A stretch of DNA of 18,171 bases from Woeseiaceae bacterium (lineage in GTDB: Bacteria > Pseudomonadota > Gammaproteobacteria > Steroidobacterales > Woeseiaceae), in contig WTCH01000092.1 of the NCBI GenBank assembly GCA_013138675.1, forward strand, positions 1-18,171. Direction: 5' to 3'. Below the pieces are notes generated by a model. That model searched no databases. It was not told where the DNA came from and worked only from the letters and a program-made list of their open reading frames with translations. A program made the translations under genes and the position numbers. Below are positions 1 through 6,972 of this stretch, piece after piece (the stretch's first letter is position 1; each line of letters opens with the position of its first letter).

Positions 1-175
1 CGATGAGACTGATCATCTTGGTGGATTCTTCGGGCTCGATCGTACCGCTACCGCGCGCAATGAAGATTAGTAGCGCCGCGACCAGGAACTTGGAGTCGTA
101 GGTCTCAGTCCCGTCCTGGGTCTCAACAATCAGCTGCGTGCCTTCAAGCCGTTTGGATTTGATCGTGTCACTCAT
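1..175 (-). CDS. TerB-like small protein, N-terminal part (cut by window edge)
   Basis: Only the first 58 residues are present; the rest lies beyond the left edge. The ATG is at 175-173. After a short beta-like start (KRLEGTQLIVETQDG), a hydrophobic helix at residues 30-40 (FLVAALLIFIA) is followed by GTIEPEE at 44-50. An alanine-rich helix followed by an acidic 'G-x-I-x-x-E-E' turn is the usual opening of the TerB / tellurite-resistance helical domain, hence the tentative family call. TerB-like domains are often metal-binding or stress-associated, but the diagnostic C-terminal half cannot be seen. It starts 7 bp after the stop of the degenerate reading frame upstream and is co-directional with the upp cluster, so it may be the last gene of that transcript. 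It has no strong Shine-Dalgarno sequence. Confidence 0.5.
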   Translation of the reverse strand, partial: MSDTIKSKRLEGTQLIVETQDGTETYDSKFLVAALLIFIARGSGTIEPEESTKMISLI

Positions 176-182
176 CGGATAA

Positions 183-273
183 TCACTTGACCTTATATCG
201 CTTGCGAGAGTCTTCGATGGCGTTCAGAAATGACGCCACGCTCACCTTGATTTTTTGTCTTGTCCTCTGCCAT
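183..273 (-). pseudogene. Frameshifted, truncated remnant resembling the N-terminus of a DUF1801 protein
   Basis: An ATG at 273-271 has a good GGGG Shine-Dalgarno (AAGGGGTCTCGC before ATG). It opens as MAEDKTK, then goes out of frame at a run of six A (T at 251-256 on the plus strand). Skipping one A gives MAEDKTK-IKVSVASFLNAIEDSRKR-YKVK-stop. The pattern 'MAE-KTK...-SV-FL--IED--+R' looks like the first 25 or so residues of DUF1801 (YdhG-like) proteins, which normally continue for about 100 more residues. Read without the shift, the frame gives a 26-residue peptide ending at 193. Both the frameshift and the abrupt stop suggest a decayed gene end. Transcriptional slippage on the A-run, or a sequence error, are alternatives. 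The family call rests on recall of the pattern, not on a search. Confidence 0.4.
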
Positions 274-331
274 GCGAGACCCCTTCGGTCCGCTGCCGCC
301 TCATAATACTCCGGACATCTCTCTATTGTCT

Positions 332-955
332 CTAATGTGAGGTCCCAAAGAGCCGGTCTCCGGCATCACCCAGCCCGGGCACGATGTACTTGTTCTCGTC
401 CAGTCTGTCATCAATGGAGGCGGTATAGATCGGCACGTCAGGATGTGCCTCCTCGACCAGAGCCAGCCCTTCCTCACAGGTTACGATGCAGATGACGACA
501 ATCTGCCCGGCACCCGATTTCTTCAAGAGGTCGATCGCGGCAACCGTCGAGCCGCCCGTGGCAAGCATTGGATCGATGATGATGCAGGTGCCGCCCTTGG
601 TCTGCGGCGGGAAGCGCTCGTAGTAGCTGACCGGCTGCTTCGTTTCTTCGTCACGATACAACCCGACGAAACCCACACGAGCGGTCGGTACCAGTTCGAG
701 TATGCCCTCCAGCATGCCGACCCCAGCGCGCAGGATTGGAACCACAACGAGATCGGTGTCAATCTTGCGGCACTTCGCTATCGCTAGTGGTGTCTCAACC
801 TCGACCTCTTTCATCTTGATGTTCTTGAGGGCTTCGTAACACAGAAATTCGGTTATTTCGGTCGCGAGTTCACGAAAGCGTTTGTGCCCTGTATCCACAT
901 CGCGAATGATCGCGAGCTTGTGCTGCACACAGGGATGATTAATTTGTTCGTGCAT
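332..955 (-). CDS. upp: Uracil phosphoribosyltransferase
   Basis: This 207-residue cytoplasmic enzyme converts uracil and PRPP to UMP and pyrophosphate (pyrimidine salvage). The PRPP-binding loop IIIDPMLATGGS lies at residues 125-136, and the uracil-recognising C-terminal segment IVPGLGDAGDRLFGT at 191-205. The 'VPILRAGVGMLEG' block at 72-84 is also typical of the family. Length matches the usual 208. The ATG is preceded by CGGAG at 9-10 bp. It sits 13 bp after the VOC gene stop, so it is probably cotranscribed with it. No uraA-type uracil permease is next to it in this window. Confidence 0.97.
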   Translation of the reverse strand: MHEQINHPCVQHKLAIIRDVDTGHKRFRELATEITEFLCYEALKNIKMKEVEVETPLAIAKCRKIDTDLVVVPILRAGVGMLEGILELVPTARVGFVGLYRDEETKQPVSYYERFPPQTKGGTCIIIDPMLATGGSTVAAIDLLKKSGAGQIVVICIVTCEEGLALVEEAHPDVPIYTASIDDRLDENKYIVPGLGDAGDRLFGTSH

Positions 956-968
956 GGAATATGCTCCG

Positions 969-1325
969 TTATTGTTCTTCTACACTTGCCCACATGGCGA
1001 ATTCGGTGCCCGCAGGATCGATAAAATGAAAGCGTCTGCCGCCCGGAAAATCGAAAATGTCCTGTCCAATGGTCGCGCCGAGCTCTTTGACACGCTCGAA
1101 ATCGCGCTCCAGATCATTGCTGTAAAACACCAGCAACACACCAGACGAGGGCGCCGGCTCGTCTGCTCGCCGCAATCCACCATCGGTACGGCCATCGCTG
1201 AAACTGAAATAGTCCGGGCCCCACTCCTGAAACTCCCAGCCGTACAAAGCGCTGAAAAACTCACGGGTCTTCACGAGATCCGTCACCGGAATTTCAATGT
1301 AGTCGATCCTGCCTTCTTCTCTCAC
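969..1325 (-). CDS. VOC (glyoxalase/bleomycin-resistance fold) family protein
   Basis: 118 residues, a single-module VOC protein. The first beta-alpha unit is IDYIEIPVTDLVKTREFFSAL (split here as IDYIEIPVTD, residues 7-16, and REFFSALYGWEF, 21-32). The closing FHFIDPAGTEFAMW motif is at 99-112. Such proteins dimerise and may bind a metal in the cleft; the E at 108 is a candidate ligand. No substrate can be assigned: glyoxalase, dioxygenase and drug-binding members share this pattern. The start is GTG at 1325-1323, with GGGAGAGG about 5 bp upstream and no ATG in a comparable place. A small perfect hairpin lies just upstream. It is co-directional with upp. Confidence 0.85.
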   Translation of the reverse strand: MREEGRIDYIEIPVTDLVKTREFFSALYGWEFQEWGPDYFSFSDGRTDGGLRRADEPAPSSGVLLVFYSNDLERDFERVKELGATIGQDIFDFPGGRRFHFIDPAGTEFAMWASVEEQ

Positions 1326-1335
1326 TTGCCTCTCC

Positions 1336-1350
1336 CTGGAGAACCTCCAG
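1336..1350 (-). promoter_or_regulatory. Short perfect hairpin just upstream of the VOC ribosome-binding site
   Basis: CTGGAG (1336-1341) and CTCCAG (1345-1350) are perfect inverted repeats with a 3-nt loop. The lower arm ends 10 bp before the GTG start and adjoins the GGGAGAGG Shine-Dalgarno. It lies in the only gap above 25 bp (1326-1399, 74 bp) in the minus-strand cluster. No T-run follows, so it is not a classical terminator. It could affect ribosome access or mRNA stability, but six base pairs can also occur by chance. Confidence 0.3.
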
Positions 1351-1399
1351 CCTTATAACCGGCCGTTCCGCATCGATAAGTACAACTCCGAAATCGTGG

Positions 1400-1813
1400 T
1401 CAGCTGAGGTCATGTCCAATTGCTCTCAGGAATCCGGCCTTGTCGGCCGGCGAAACCATGATGCGCCGCCATTTGCCGTAACGAATACAAATTCGATCCA
1501 GAGACAGTGCCGGCGAAGAGAGCGGACTTTTCGTCGCTGTAACCGATGTGATCTGGTCGACGGGCACCTTCCAGCGAAACGGTCCTGAAACGATTTTTAT
1601 GACGCCGCGATCGACCGTGTAGTGCGTGCCAAGCAGGAGCCACACCATCAAACCGGCAACACCGATCGTCAGGAATATCATGCCAGTTGTTATCAGCGGG
1701 TCGCCCGCCTGAAGCGCGGCCGAACCCACGGCCACAATTTGCACGATGATGACAACAATAAGGAGAACAAAAACCCAGCGGTCGATTTTGGATTTGAAAC
1801 GTTTGGCCGCCAT
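1400..1813 (-). CDS. Membrane protein with bacterial PH-like domain
   Basis: 137 residues. A basic N-terminus (MAAKRFKSKIDR) is followed by two hydrophobic segments at about 13-33 and 42-62, separated by a short loop (QAGDPLITT). A C-terminal beta-rich domain follows: YTVDRGVIKI (65-74), GPFRWKVPVDQITSV (77-91), SPLSSPALSLDRICI (96-110). The 'I-x-S-V-x-x-T-x-S-P-L-S-S-P-A-L-S-L-D-R' stretch is the hallmark of small PH-domain membrane proteins (DUF1200-like). The function of this family is not established. The soluble domain probably faces the cytoplasm. The ATG has a clear AAGGAG 7 bp upstream, and the gene follows the VIT-like gene by 22 bp, indicating one operon. Confidence 0.75.
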   Translation of the reverse strand: MAAKRFKSKIDRWVFVLLIVVIIVQIVAVGSAALQAGDPLITTGMIFLTIGVAGLMVWLLLGTHYTVDRGVIKIVSGPFRWKVPVDQITSVTATKSPLSSPALSLDRICIRYGKWRRIMVSPADKAGFLRAIGHDLS

Positions 1814-1835
1814 AAGTGTCTCCTTGTGAATCCGA

Positions 1836-2324
1836 TCAGGTAAACGTCTTGCTGACCCAGACGCCGATCAGGTGCGAAAGTACCACTACGAGTACAGCGA
1901 TTCCGAGGTGCTCGCCAATAATCATGATCGGCGATGCCTTTTGTGCCCTGGCGAGAAAGTAACTCAATACGATGATGACGAACATGCCCCACAGCAAGGA
2001 TGCCATCACGGCCTGGTCGAGCGGCAGCAACAACAGCGGGACCGAAAAACTCAGCGCAAAGAAAAACTTGTTCAGGAACGTTGAAATGGTCGCTGACCAG
2101 ATATGCGCGGTTGTCGCATTCGGATCAGCTTCCTCGGCGAGGTGGATACCCAATGCATCTGACATGGCGTCCGCCACAGCGATGACGAATATGCCGCCGA
2201 GGACTGCTACCACCGAGCCGGTACCGGCATTGAGTCCCGTTATCAGGCCGATCGTCGTAATGACGCCCGAGGTCGCGCCGAAAAACAGCCCGGTCCTGGC
2301 ACCGTCGTTACTGAAGAATCCCAT
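1836..2324 (-). CDS. Short VIT/CCC1-like integral membrane protein
   Basis: 162 residues with five predicted membrane helices: about 11-30, 37-57, 80-101, 104-125 and 138-158. The start (FFGATSGVITTIGLITGL, 14-31) and the end of helix 2 (VIAVADAMSDALGIHLAEE, 47-65) match the conserved N-terminal half of the VIT1/CCC1 (DUF125) family, which moves Fe2+ or Mn2+ out of the cytoplasm. Full VIT proteins have about 230 or more residues and a cytosolic metal-binding domain between helices 2 and 3. Here that loop is only about 16 residues, so transport activity is uncertain. The ATG has AGGA about 11 bp upstream, 12 bp after the GNAT gene stop. Confidence 0.7.
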   Translation of the reverse strand: MGFFSNDGARTGLFFGATSGVITTIGLITGLNAGTGSVVAVLGGIFVIAVADAMSDALGIHLAEEADPNATTAHIWSATISTFLNKFFFALSFSVPLLLLPLDQAVMASLLWGMFVIIVLSYFLARAQKASPIMIIGEHLGIAVLVVVLSHLIGVWVSKTFT

Positions 2325-2336
2325 TCGTGTCTTTTC

Positions 2337-2861
2337 CTACGTTATCAATGGCTTGCCGTAAATACAGACCTCGTCGTCATCTCCCGGCATCGTGTGCATT
2401 CTCTCAAACTCGAAGCCCAATTTCCTGATCAGGCCAATTGAGGCGTCATTGTTCGGGGAGATGATCGCAATGAGGCGATCGATCGCAAGGCCCGTTCGCG
2501 CATGGTCGACTACGGCACGGCATGCTTCATGAGCGTAACCGCGGCCGCAGTACTCGGGCAGGGTGGCATAGCCAATGTCGGGTTCGTCGAGACCATCGCG
2601 CCGGAACAGCCCGCAGATGCCAACGGCTGTGTCGCAATCCCGGAGCGAGACACGGTAGGGGCCATAGCCGAACTCTTCGTACAAGTGTAGCGCCCCTTTT
2701 TGCATTGCATCCCGGGCTTCCTCGGTCGTGCGAATGCCGCGATCTCCGACGAATCGCACGAACGCCGGATCATTCCAGACGGCGAGCATCAGTTCGCTAT
2801 CGTCGAGCGTCAGGCTGCGCAGACGAAGACGCTCGGTATCGACAGGTTCCGCCAGTTTCAT
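2337..2861 (-). CDS. GNAT-family N-acetyltransferase (RimJ/RimL-like)
   Basis: 174 residues. It opens with TERLRLRSLTLDD (9-21), the usual start of the Acetyltransf_3 / RimJ-RimL branch. The acetyl-CoA pyrophosphate loop is CGRGYAHEA at 105-113 (Q/R-x-x-G-x-G/A motif), and motif B is SPNNDASIGLIRKLGF at 135-150. The target may be a protein N-terminus or a small molecule; sequence alone does not decide. Its ATG overlaps the carbonic anhydrase stop as ATGA (2861-2858), without a strong Shine-Dalgarno of its own, so it is probably translated by coupling. Cytoplasmic. Confidence 0.9.
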   Translation of the reverse strand: MKLAEPVDTERLRLRSLTLDDSELMLAVWNDPAFVRFVGDRGIRTTEEARDAMQKGALHLYEEFGYGPYRVSLRDCDTAVGICGLFRRDGLDEPDIGYATLPEYCGRGYAHEACRAVVDHARTGLAIDRLIAIISPNNDASIGLIRKLGFEFERMHTMPGDDDEVCIYGKPLIT

Positions 2862-3472
2862 TGCGGCACACCGTCGAAGAAATCGACGAATCCCGTCTCG
2901 AGTGAATATTCTGCGCCGACAATAACGAGCCCCTCGTCGCGCTCCAGCCTTTCGATGATTTCTGAACCGTGCCGCAACTGCTCAGCCGATGTGCGCACGT
3001 TCTCACGCACCGCTCTGGCAGTGAGCTCGTCGAGGTCCAGCGACGAATCCAGTACGGCTTCAACCGATGGACGCACGAAATTCACAATCGCACCGATGTT
3101 CCTGGAGTTTTCCTCTGCAGGCGATCGCAGCTGGTTAAGCGTCTCCTCGATTGCGCCGCATTGTGAATGACCGAGAACAACGACGAGCCTCGTGCCGAAC
3201 CTTGTCGCTGCAAATTCGACACTACCGATTTGTGAGGGTGCAACGATGTTGCCCGCCACACGAATTACAAACAGGTCGCCCAGCCCCTGGTCGAATATGA
3301 TTTCAGCCGGGACCCTCGAGTCGGAACAGCCGAGAATAATGGCAAACGGCTCTTGCCCGCGGGTCAATTCTTCCCGGCGTGACTCGGCGTCCTCACCATG
3401 TGAGGGTTGATCGGCCGCGAAGCGTCGATTGCCATCACGCAGCCGGTTCAGTGCGTCGAGTGCCGATACCAT
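2858..3472 (-). CDS. Beta-class carbonic anhydrase
   Basis: 204 residues. Catalyses CO2 + H2O to bicarbonate and H+. The zinc site is complete: C49, D51 and R53 in CSDSRVP (49-55), and H102 and C105 in GHSQCGA (101-107). The N-terminal 'LRDGNRRFAA' helix (11-20) and 'IRVAGNI' (70-76) are standard. The length and the lack of a signal peptide indicate a cytoplasmic enzyme supplying bicarbonate to carboxylases. The C-terminus 'GFVDFFDGVPQ' is intact. The ATG shares one base with the methyltransferase stop (TGATG at 3474-3470), and its own stop overlaps the GNAT start, so it is the middle gene of three with touching reading frames. Confidence 0.95.
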   Translation of the reverse strand: MVSALDALNRLRDGNRRFAADQPSHGEDAESRREELTRGQEPFAIILGCSDSRVPAEIIFDQGLGDLFVIRVAGNIVAPSQIGSVEFAATRFGTRLVVVLGHSQCGAIEETLNQLRSPAEENSRNIGAIVNFVRPSVEAVLDSSLDLDELTARAVRENVRTSAEQLRHGSEIIERLERDEGLVIVGAEYSLETGFVDFFDGVPQ

Positions 3473-4092
3473 CAGACTTTTGACCGCCAGACGCTGTAAA
3501 GAAACTGCTGCATGTTCCCCGTTGGCGTTGTGTGATCTTCGAGCTCGAAAGACGTCAATTCGAAATCCGCTTCAAGGAGATTCGTCAACCGCTCAATGGA
3601 ATAGCGCTGTACATCAAACCCACTGCAACGATCAGGGCCTTCGGGTCCGAACGTCCCCAGCACAAAGTGGCCTTTCGGAACCAGTGCCGTACGCAACACA
3701 TCCAGGTACTTGCCAACACTCGTGGCATCATTAAGGAAATGGAAGGTTGCCCTGTCGTGCCAGACGTAGTAGCGTCGCAAGGGTTCGAACTTGAGCACGT
3801 CGGACTCTATCCAGTGCACACTGGTGCCGACATTACCCAACCGCTTGGATGACTCCGTCAGTGCCGCCGCAGCGATGTCGAGTACGCTGATGTCGCTGTA
3901 ATCCGAGTTGAGCAAAACGTCGACAAGTGTTGCAGTACCGGCACCGATATCGATGATCGGCGCCTCGGCAGGGACACCGGTCGCACGAATATGCGCCATG
4001 GACTTCGCCGGCACCGGCTGATACCACGAATGTGTCGTCGGACCGTGGTTCTGGTGAACGTGCTCCCAATGTTCTTTTGTCGACGCACTCAT
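3472..4092 (-). CDS. Class I SAM-dependent methyltransferase
   Basis: 206 residues with a Rossmann methyltransferase core. Motif I is IIDIGAGTATLVDVLL (46-61), with the acidic ribose-binding residue at D72 in SVLDIA (69-74). HDRATFHFL (112-120) matches the motif IV region seen in small-molecule or thiol methyltransferases. SVHWIESDVLKF (91-102) carries the adenine-contact D98. The N-terminus STKEHWEHVH resembles the 'EYWD/HW' opening of TPMT/TehB-like enzymes, but the substrate is unknown. The ATG at 4092 was chosen because a strong GGAGG lies 8 bp upstream; the longer frame from 4134 would overlap trpS. It starts 19 bp after trpS. Confidence 0.88.
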   Translation of the reverse strand: MSASTKEHWEHVHQNHGPTTHSWYQPVPAKSMAHIRATGVPAEAPIIDIGAGTATLVDVLLNSDYSDISVLDIAAAALTESSKRLGNVGTSVHWIESDVLKFEPLRRYYVWHDRATFHFLNDATSVGKYLDVLRTALVPKGHFVLGTFGPEGPDRCSGFDVQRYSIERLTNLLEADFELTSFELEDHTTPTGNMQQFLYSVWRSKV

Positions 4093-4111
4093 CCGGATAC
4101 CTCCGTCGCAA

Positions 4112-5122
4112 TTAGCCGAGCTTGCGTATGCCAATCGCTTCGCGAATCTGTGTCAGGTACGGAACGGAAAATTCCCGCGCCCGCGCGGCGCCTTTCCTGA
4201 GTTCCGCTTCGACCGCCGCTGGATCTGCGATCAGGCGATCGTATTCGTCACGCGCCGGCTTGATATGTTCATTGATGTACTCGAACAGGAGTTGCTTCAT
4301 TTCTCCCCAGGCAATGCCATCGGCATAGCGCTGCGCGATATCAGCAGTTTCCTGCGGTGTTGCGAACGCCTTGTAAATATCGAACAGCGTGCTGTCTGCA
4401 GTGTCTTTCGGTTCGCCTGGCTCAAGGCTGTTCGTTTTGATCTTCATAATTAACTTGCGCAGGCGCTTCTCTTCGGCGAACAGCGGAATAGTGTTGTTGT
4501 AGCTCTTGGACATCTTGCGCCCGTCCAGTCCCTTGAGAACCGCGGTGTCCTCACCGATTACCGCCTTGGGCAAAACGAAGGTTTCGCCGTAGTGATGATT
4601 GAATCGTTGTGCGATGTCCCGCGCCATCTCGACATGCTGTTTCTGGTCCTGGCCGACCGGAACTTTGGTCGACTTGAACATCAGGATATCCGCCGCCATC
4701 AGAATCGGATAGCTATAAAGAGCCATCGTGATGCCCTTGTCCGGATCGTTGTTTCCGCTCTCGACGTTGGTCTGCACAGACGCTTTGTAGGAATGCGCGC
4801 GGTTCATGAGCCCCTTGGCCGTCATGCCATGCAGAACCCAGGTCAGCTCTGGAATTTCCGGTATATCGGACTGGCGATAGAAGGTGGCATGTTCTGTGTC
4901 GAGACCAAGAGCCAGCCAGGACGCCGCGATTTCAAGGGTCGACTGCCTGATCTTGTCGGGGTCTTCATTTTTCGCAAGCGAGTGATAGTCCGCAAGAAAG
5001 TAGAAATGCTGCGTGGACAAGTCCTTGCTGGCCGTAATACCAGGCCGAATTGCACCAACGTAGTTGCCGATATGTGGCGTACCGGTTGTGGTGATGCCTG
5101 TGAGATAGATGTCCTTGCTCAT
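4112..5122 (-). CDS. trpS: Tryptophanyl-tRNA synthetase
   Basis: 336 residues, a class Ic synthetase that charges tRNA(Trp). The signature HIGN is at 17-20 (in TPHIGNY) and KMSKS at 203-207. The tryptophan-site region is 'YPILMAADILMF' (138-149) followed by VPVGQDQKQHVE (154-165). An insertion-like segment QTNVESGNNDPDKG (117-130) separates the two halves of the Rossmann fold, a feature of one bacterial TrpRS subgroup. No attenuator or T-box is visible upstream: the start lies only 5 bp after the ggt stop, with a weak GCAGG at 1 bp, so expression probably depends on transcription through ggt or an internal promoter. Confidence 0.97.
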   Translation of the reverse strand: MSKDIYLTGITTTGTPHIGNYVGAIRPGITASKDLSTQHFYFLADYHSLAKNEDPDKIRQSTLEIAASWLALGLDTEHATFYRQSDIPEIPELTWVLHGMTAKGLMNRAHSYKASVQTNVESGNNDPDKGITMALYSYPILMAADILMFKSTKVPVGQDQKQHVEMARDIAQRFNHHYGETFVLPKAVIGEDTAVLKGLDGRKMSKSYNNTIPLFAEEKRLRKLIMKIKTNSLEPGEPKDTADSTLFDIYKAFATPQETADIAQRYADGIAWGEMKQLLFEYINEHIKPARDEYDRLIADPAAVEAELRKGAARAREFSVPYLTQIREAIGIRKLG

Positions 5123-5127
5123 GCCTG

Positions 5128-6843
5128 CTAGTAACCCGCTGCCTGCCCGTCTTTGCGCACTTCAGAGGCGCCATAGTACACGCCTTCCTCAGCATCCCAC
5201 ATGATGGCCTGGTAGCCACCAAACTCGTGGTTGCTGGGCCCGATCCTGTGGCCCATCGCCTTGAGCGCCTTTCGTGTCTCCTCGCTGAACTCGTTCTCGA
5301 GATGCACGATGCCACCGTCTGTCATCACGTCGCCCGTCGGCTGCGACGAACCCTTGTGATTGATCCGTCCTGCATCGCCTGCTTCCTGCAGGTTCATGCC
5401 AAAATCCACCAGGTTGACGATGATCTGGGCATGACCCTGCGGTTGCATCGCTCCACCCATCAGGCCGAAACTCAGGAGCGGTTTGCCGTCTTTCATCACG
5501 AATGCCGGGATGATTGTATGGAACGGACGTTTGCCCGGTTCGAGGACATTGGCGTGCCCGGCTTCGAGTGAGAACAGGTCGGCCCGGTTTTGCAACACAA
5601 AGCCAAGATCGCCGGGCGTCATTCCAGAACCCATGCCATTGTAGTTGCTCTGAATGAGCGAAATCATGTTGCCGGCCGCGTCGGCAACAGTCATGTAGAT
5701 CGTATCACCGTCTTCCAGACGAGCTTCACCAGCAGGCATGGCAAGCGCCGCTTTGTCGGGTGAAATCAGTTTGCGCCGCTCATCCGCGTATTCCTTGGAG
5801 ATAAGTGTTCCGACCGGGACATCGGCGAAATCCATATCAGCGTAGAACTTCGCCCGGTCTTCGAACGCGAGCTTCTTTGCTTCAACCAGGGTATGCACGT
5901 ACTCAGCACTGCCAAAACCCATTGACCGAATGTCATAGCCCTCGAGCAGGTTCAGAATTTGCAGCGCTGCAATGCCTTGACCATTCGGTGGCAGCTCGTA
6001 GACGTCCCAGCCACGGTAATTCGTCGAGACCGGCGTCACCCACTCCGACGTATGCGCGGCGAGATCATCGTATCGCAGCAGCCCGCCCTGCTCGGTCATG
6101 TAGGCGTCAATGCGTCTCGCAATATCACCCTTATAAAATGCATCGCGACCACCTTCGGCGATCGCCTCGAGCGTGTCGGCCAGGCGCGGATTCCTGAACA
6201 CCTCACCCTTGACCGGCACACGCCCGTCGGGCATGAAGGTCTCGGCAAAGCCGGGGTAGTGGCCGATCCGGTTCTGGTTTGTGACGAGCAGACGTGCGAT
6301 CTCCTCGGTCACCGGGAAGCCTTCCCGGGCATATCGAATGGCGGGTTCGAGCAGTTGCGAGATCGGCACACTGCCAAAACGGCCATGCAGTTCAAACCAA
6401 CCATCGACAGCCCCGGGCACGCTTACGGGCAGGGCGCCGTACTTGGGAATATCGTTCAGGCCCAGTTCGCGAAAATACTCCAGCGTCATCAGTGCCGGTG
6501 CTCGCCCGGACGCGTTCAGCCCGATCAGCTCTTTCTTTTCCGCATCCCAGATGATGGCAAACAGGTCACCACCCATGCCGTTGCCGGTAGGCTCCATGAG
6601 ACCGAGGGCTGCATTTGCCGCGATCGCCGCATCAATCGCATTGCCGCCAGCCTTGAGTACATCGAGTGCAATCTGCGTCGTCAGAGGATGGCTCGTCGCC
6701 GCCATGCCGTGCTGCGCAATGACCTCTGAACGTGACGCGAATGGCAAGCCCGAGTTTCGGTCGTATCCTGGCTTCGAATCAGCCACTACACTGCCTCCGA
6801 TCATGAGAAGTGAAAGACCTGCAAGAAAGACTATGGATTTCAT
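5128..6843 (-). CDS. ggt: Gamma-glutamyltransferase (N-terminal nucleophile hydrolase), exported
   Basis: 571 residues. An N-terminal signal peptide (KSIVFLAGLSLLMIGGSVVA, 2-21) indicates export to the periplasm, where GGTs cleave gamma-glutamyl bonds of glutathione and related peptides. The proenzyme self-cleaves before a Thr to form large and small subunits; that residue is most likely T381 in EDGDTIYMTVAD. Other family blocks are GNAIDAAIAANAALG (67-81), GMGGDLF (89-95), NASGRAP (110-116), SNYNGMGSGM (399-408) and GLMGGAMQPQGHAQ (460-473). The residue after the nucleophile is I, where E. coli GGT has T, as I recall for the acylase-like branch, so substrate preference may differ from glutathione. 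It is the first gene of the minus-strand cluster, divergent from pepQ. Confidence 0.93.
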   Translation of the reverse strand: MKSIVFLAGLSLLMIGGSVVADSKPGYDRNSGLPFASRSEVIAQHGMAATSHPLTTQIALDVLKAGGNAIDAAIAANAALGLMEPTGNGMGGDLFAIIWDAEKKELIGLNASGRAPALMTLEYFRELGLNDIPKYGALPVSVPGAVDGWFELHGRFGSVPISQLLEPAIRYAREGFPVTEEIARLLVTNQNRIGHYPGFAETFMPDGRVPVKGEVFRNPRLADTLEAIAEGGRDAFYKGDIARRIDAYMTEQGGLLRYDDLAAHTSEWVTPVSTNYRGWDVYELPPNGQGIAALQILNLLEGYDIRSMGFGSAEYVHTLVEAKKLAFEDRAKFYADMDFADVPVGTLISKEYADERRKLISPDKAALAMPAGEARLEDGDTIYMTVADAAGNMISLIQSNYNGMGSGMTPGDLGFVLQNRADLFSLEAGHANVLEPGKRPFHTIIPAFVMKDGKPLLSFGLMGGAMQPQGHAQIIVNLVDFGMNLQEAGDAGRINHKGSSQPTGDVMTDGGIVHLENEFSEETRKALKAMGHRIGPSNHEFGGYQAIMWDAEEGVYYGASEVRKDGQAAGY

Positions 6844-6875
6844 GGCTTTTGTCAGCTTTCAGGGCAAGGGCGCCC

Positions 6876-6904
6876 ATAATGCCTACAAGAATCGAACTCA
6901 ACAA
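6876..6904 (-). promoter_or_regulatory. Candidate sigma-70 promoter for ggt and the downstream cluster
   Basis: On the minus strand TTGTTG (6904-6899) and CATTAT (6881-6876) are separated by exactly 17 bp, matching -35 and -10 consensus at 3/6 and 4/6 positions. An 8-bp palindrome GGGCGCCC (6868-6875) sits directly downstream, at the expected transcription start, and could be part of an operator. The ggt ATG is about 25 bp further on, with no strong Shine-Dalgarno. The 117-bp divergent region shared with pepQ must hold the promoters of both genes; the pepQ one was not recognised. Confidence 0.35.
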
Positions 6905-6972
6905 TACGCGTCAGCCGCGTGGCCTCAGCAGCGCGAATGGTAGGGCGATTTAAACGCGGTATCATGCAGGCT

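Noticed and set aside
193..273. 26-residue peptide from the same ATG without frameshift
   Set aside because: Its second half has no family resemblance, whereas the shifted frame does; kept as a possibility within the pseudogene entry.
4093..4134. Longer start for the methyltransferase
   Set aside because: Would overlap trpS; the ATG at 4092 has a strong GGAGG 8 bp upstream.
4592..5131. 179-codon plus-strand frame opposite trpS
   Set aside because: Shadow of trpS; no ribosome-binding site or protein-like features.
5959..6729. 256-codon plus-strand frame opposite ggt
   Set aside because: Antisense to an intact ggt with all motifs in place; composition is Arg/His-rich as expected from a shadow frame.
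6919..6972. GTG 6919, ATG 6937 or ATG 6964 as the pepQ start
   Set aside because: They add residues not expected from PepQ relatives, and none has a better ribosome-binding site; ATG 6964 cannot be strictly excluded.
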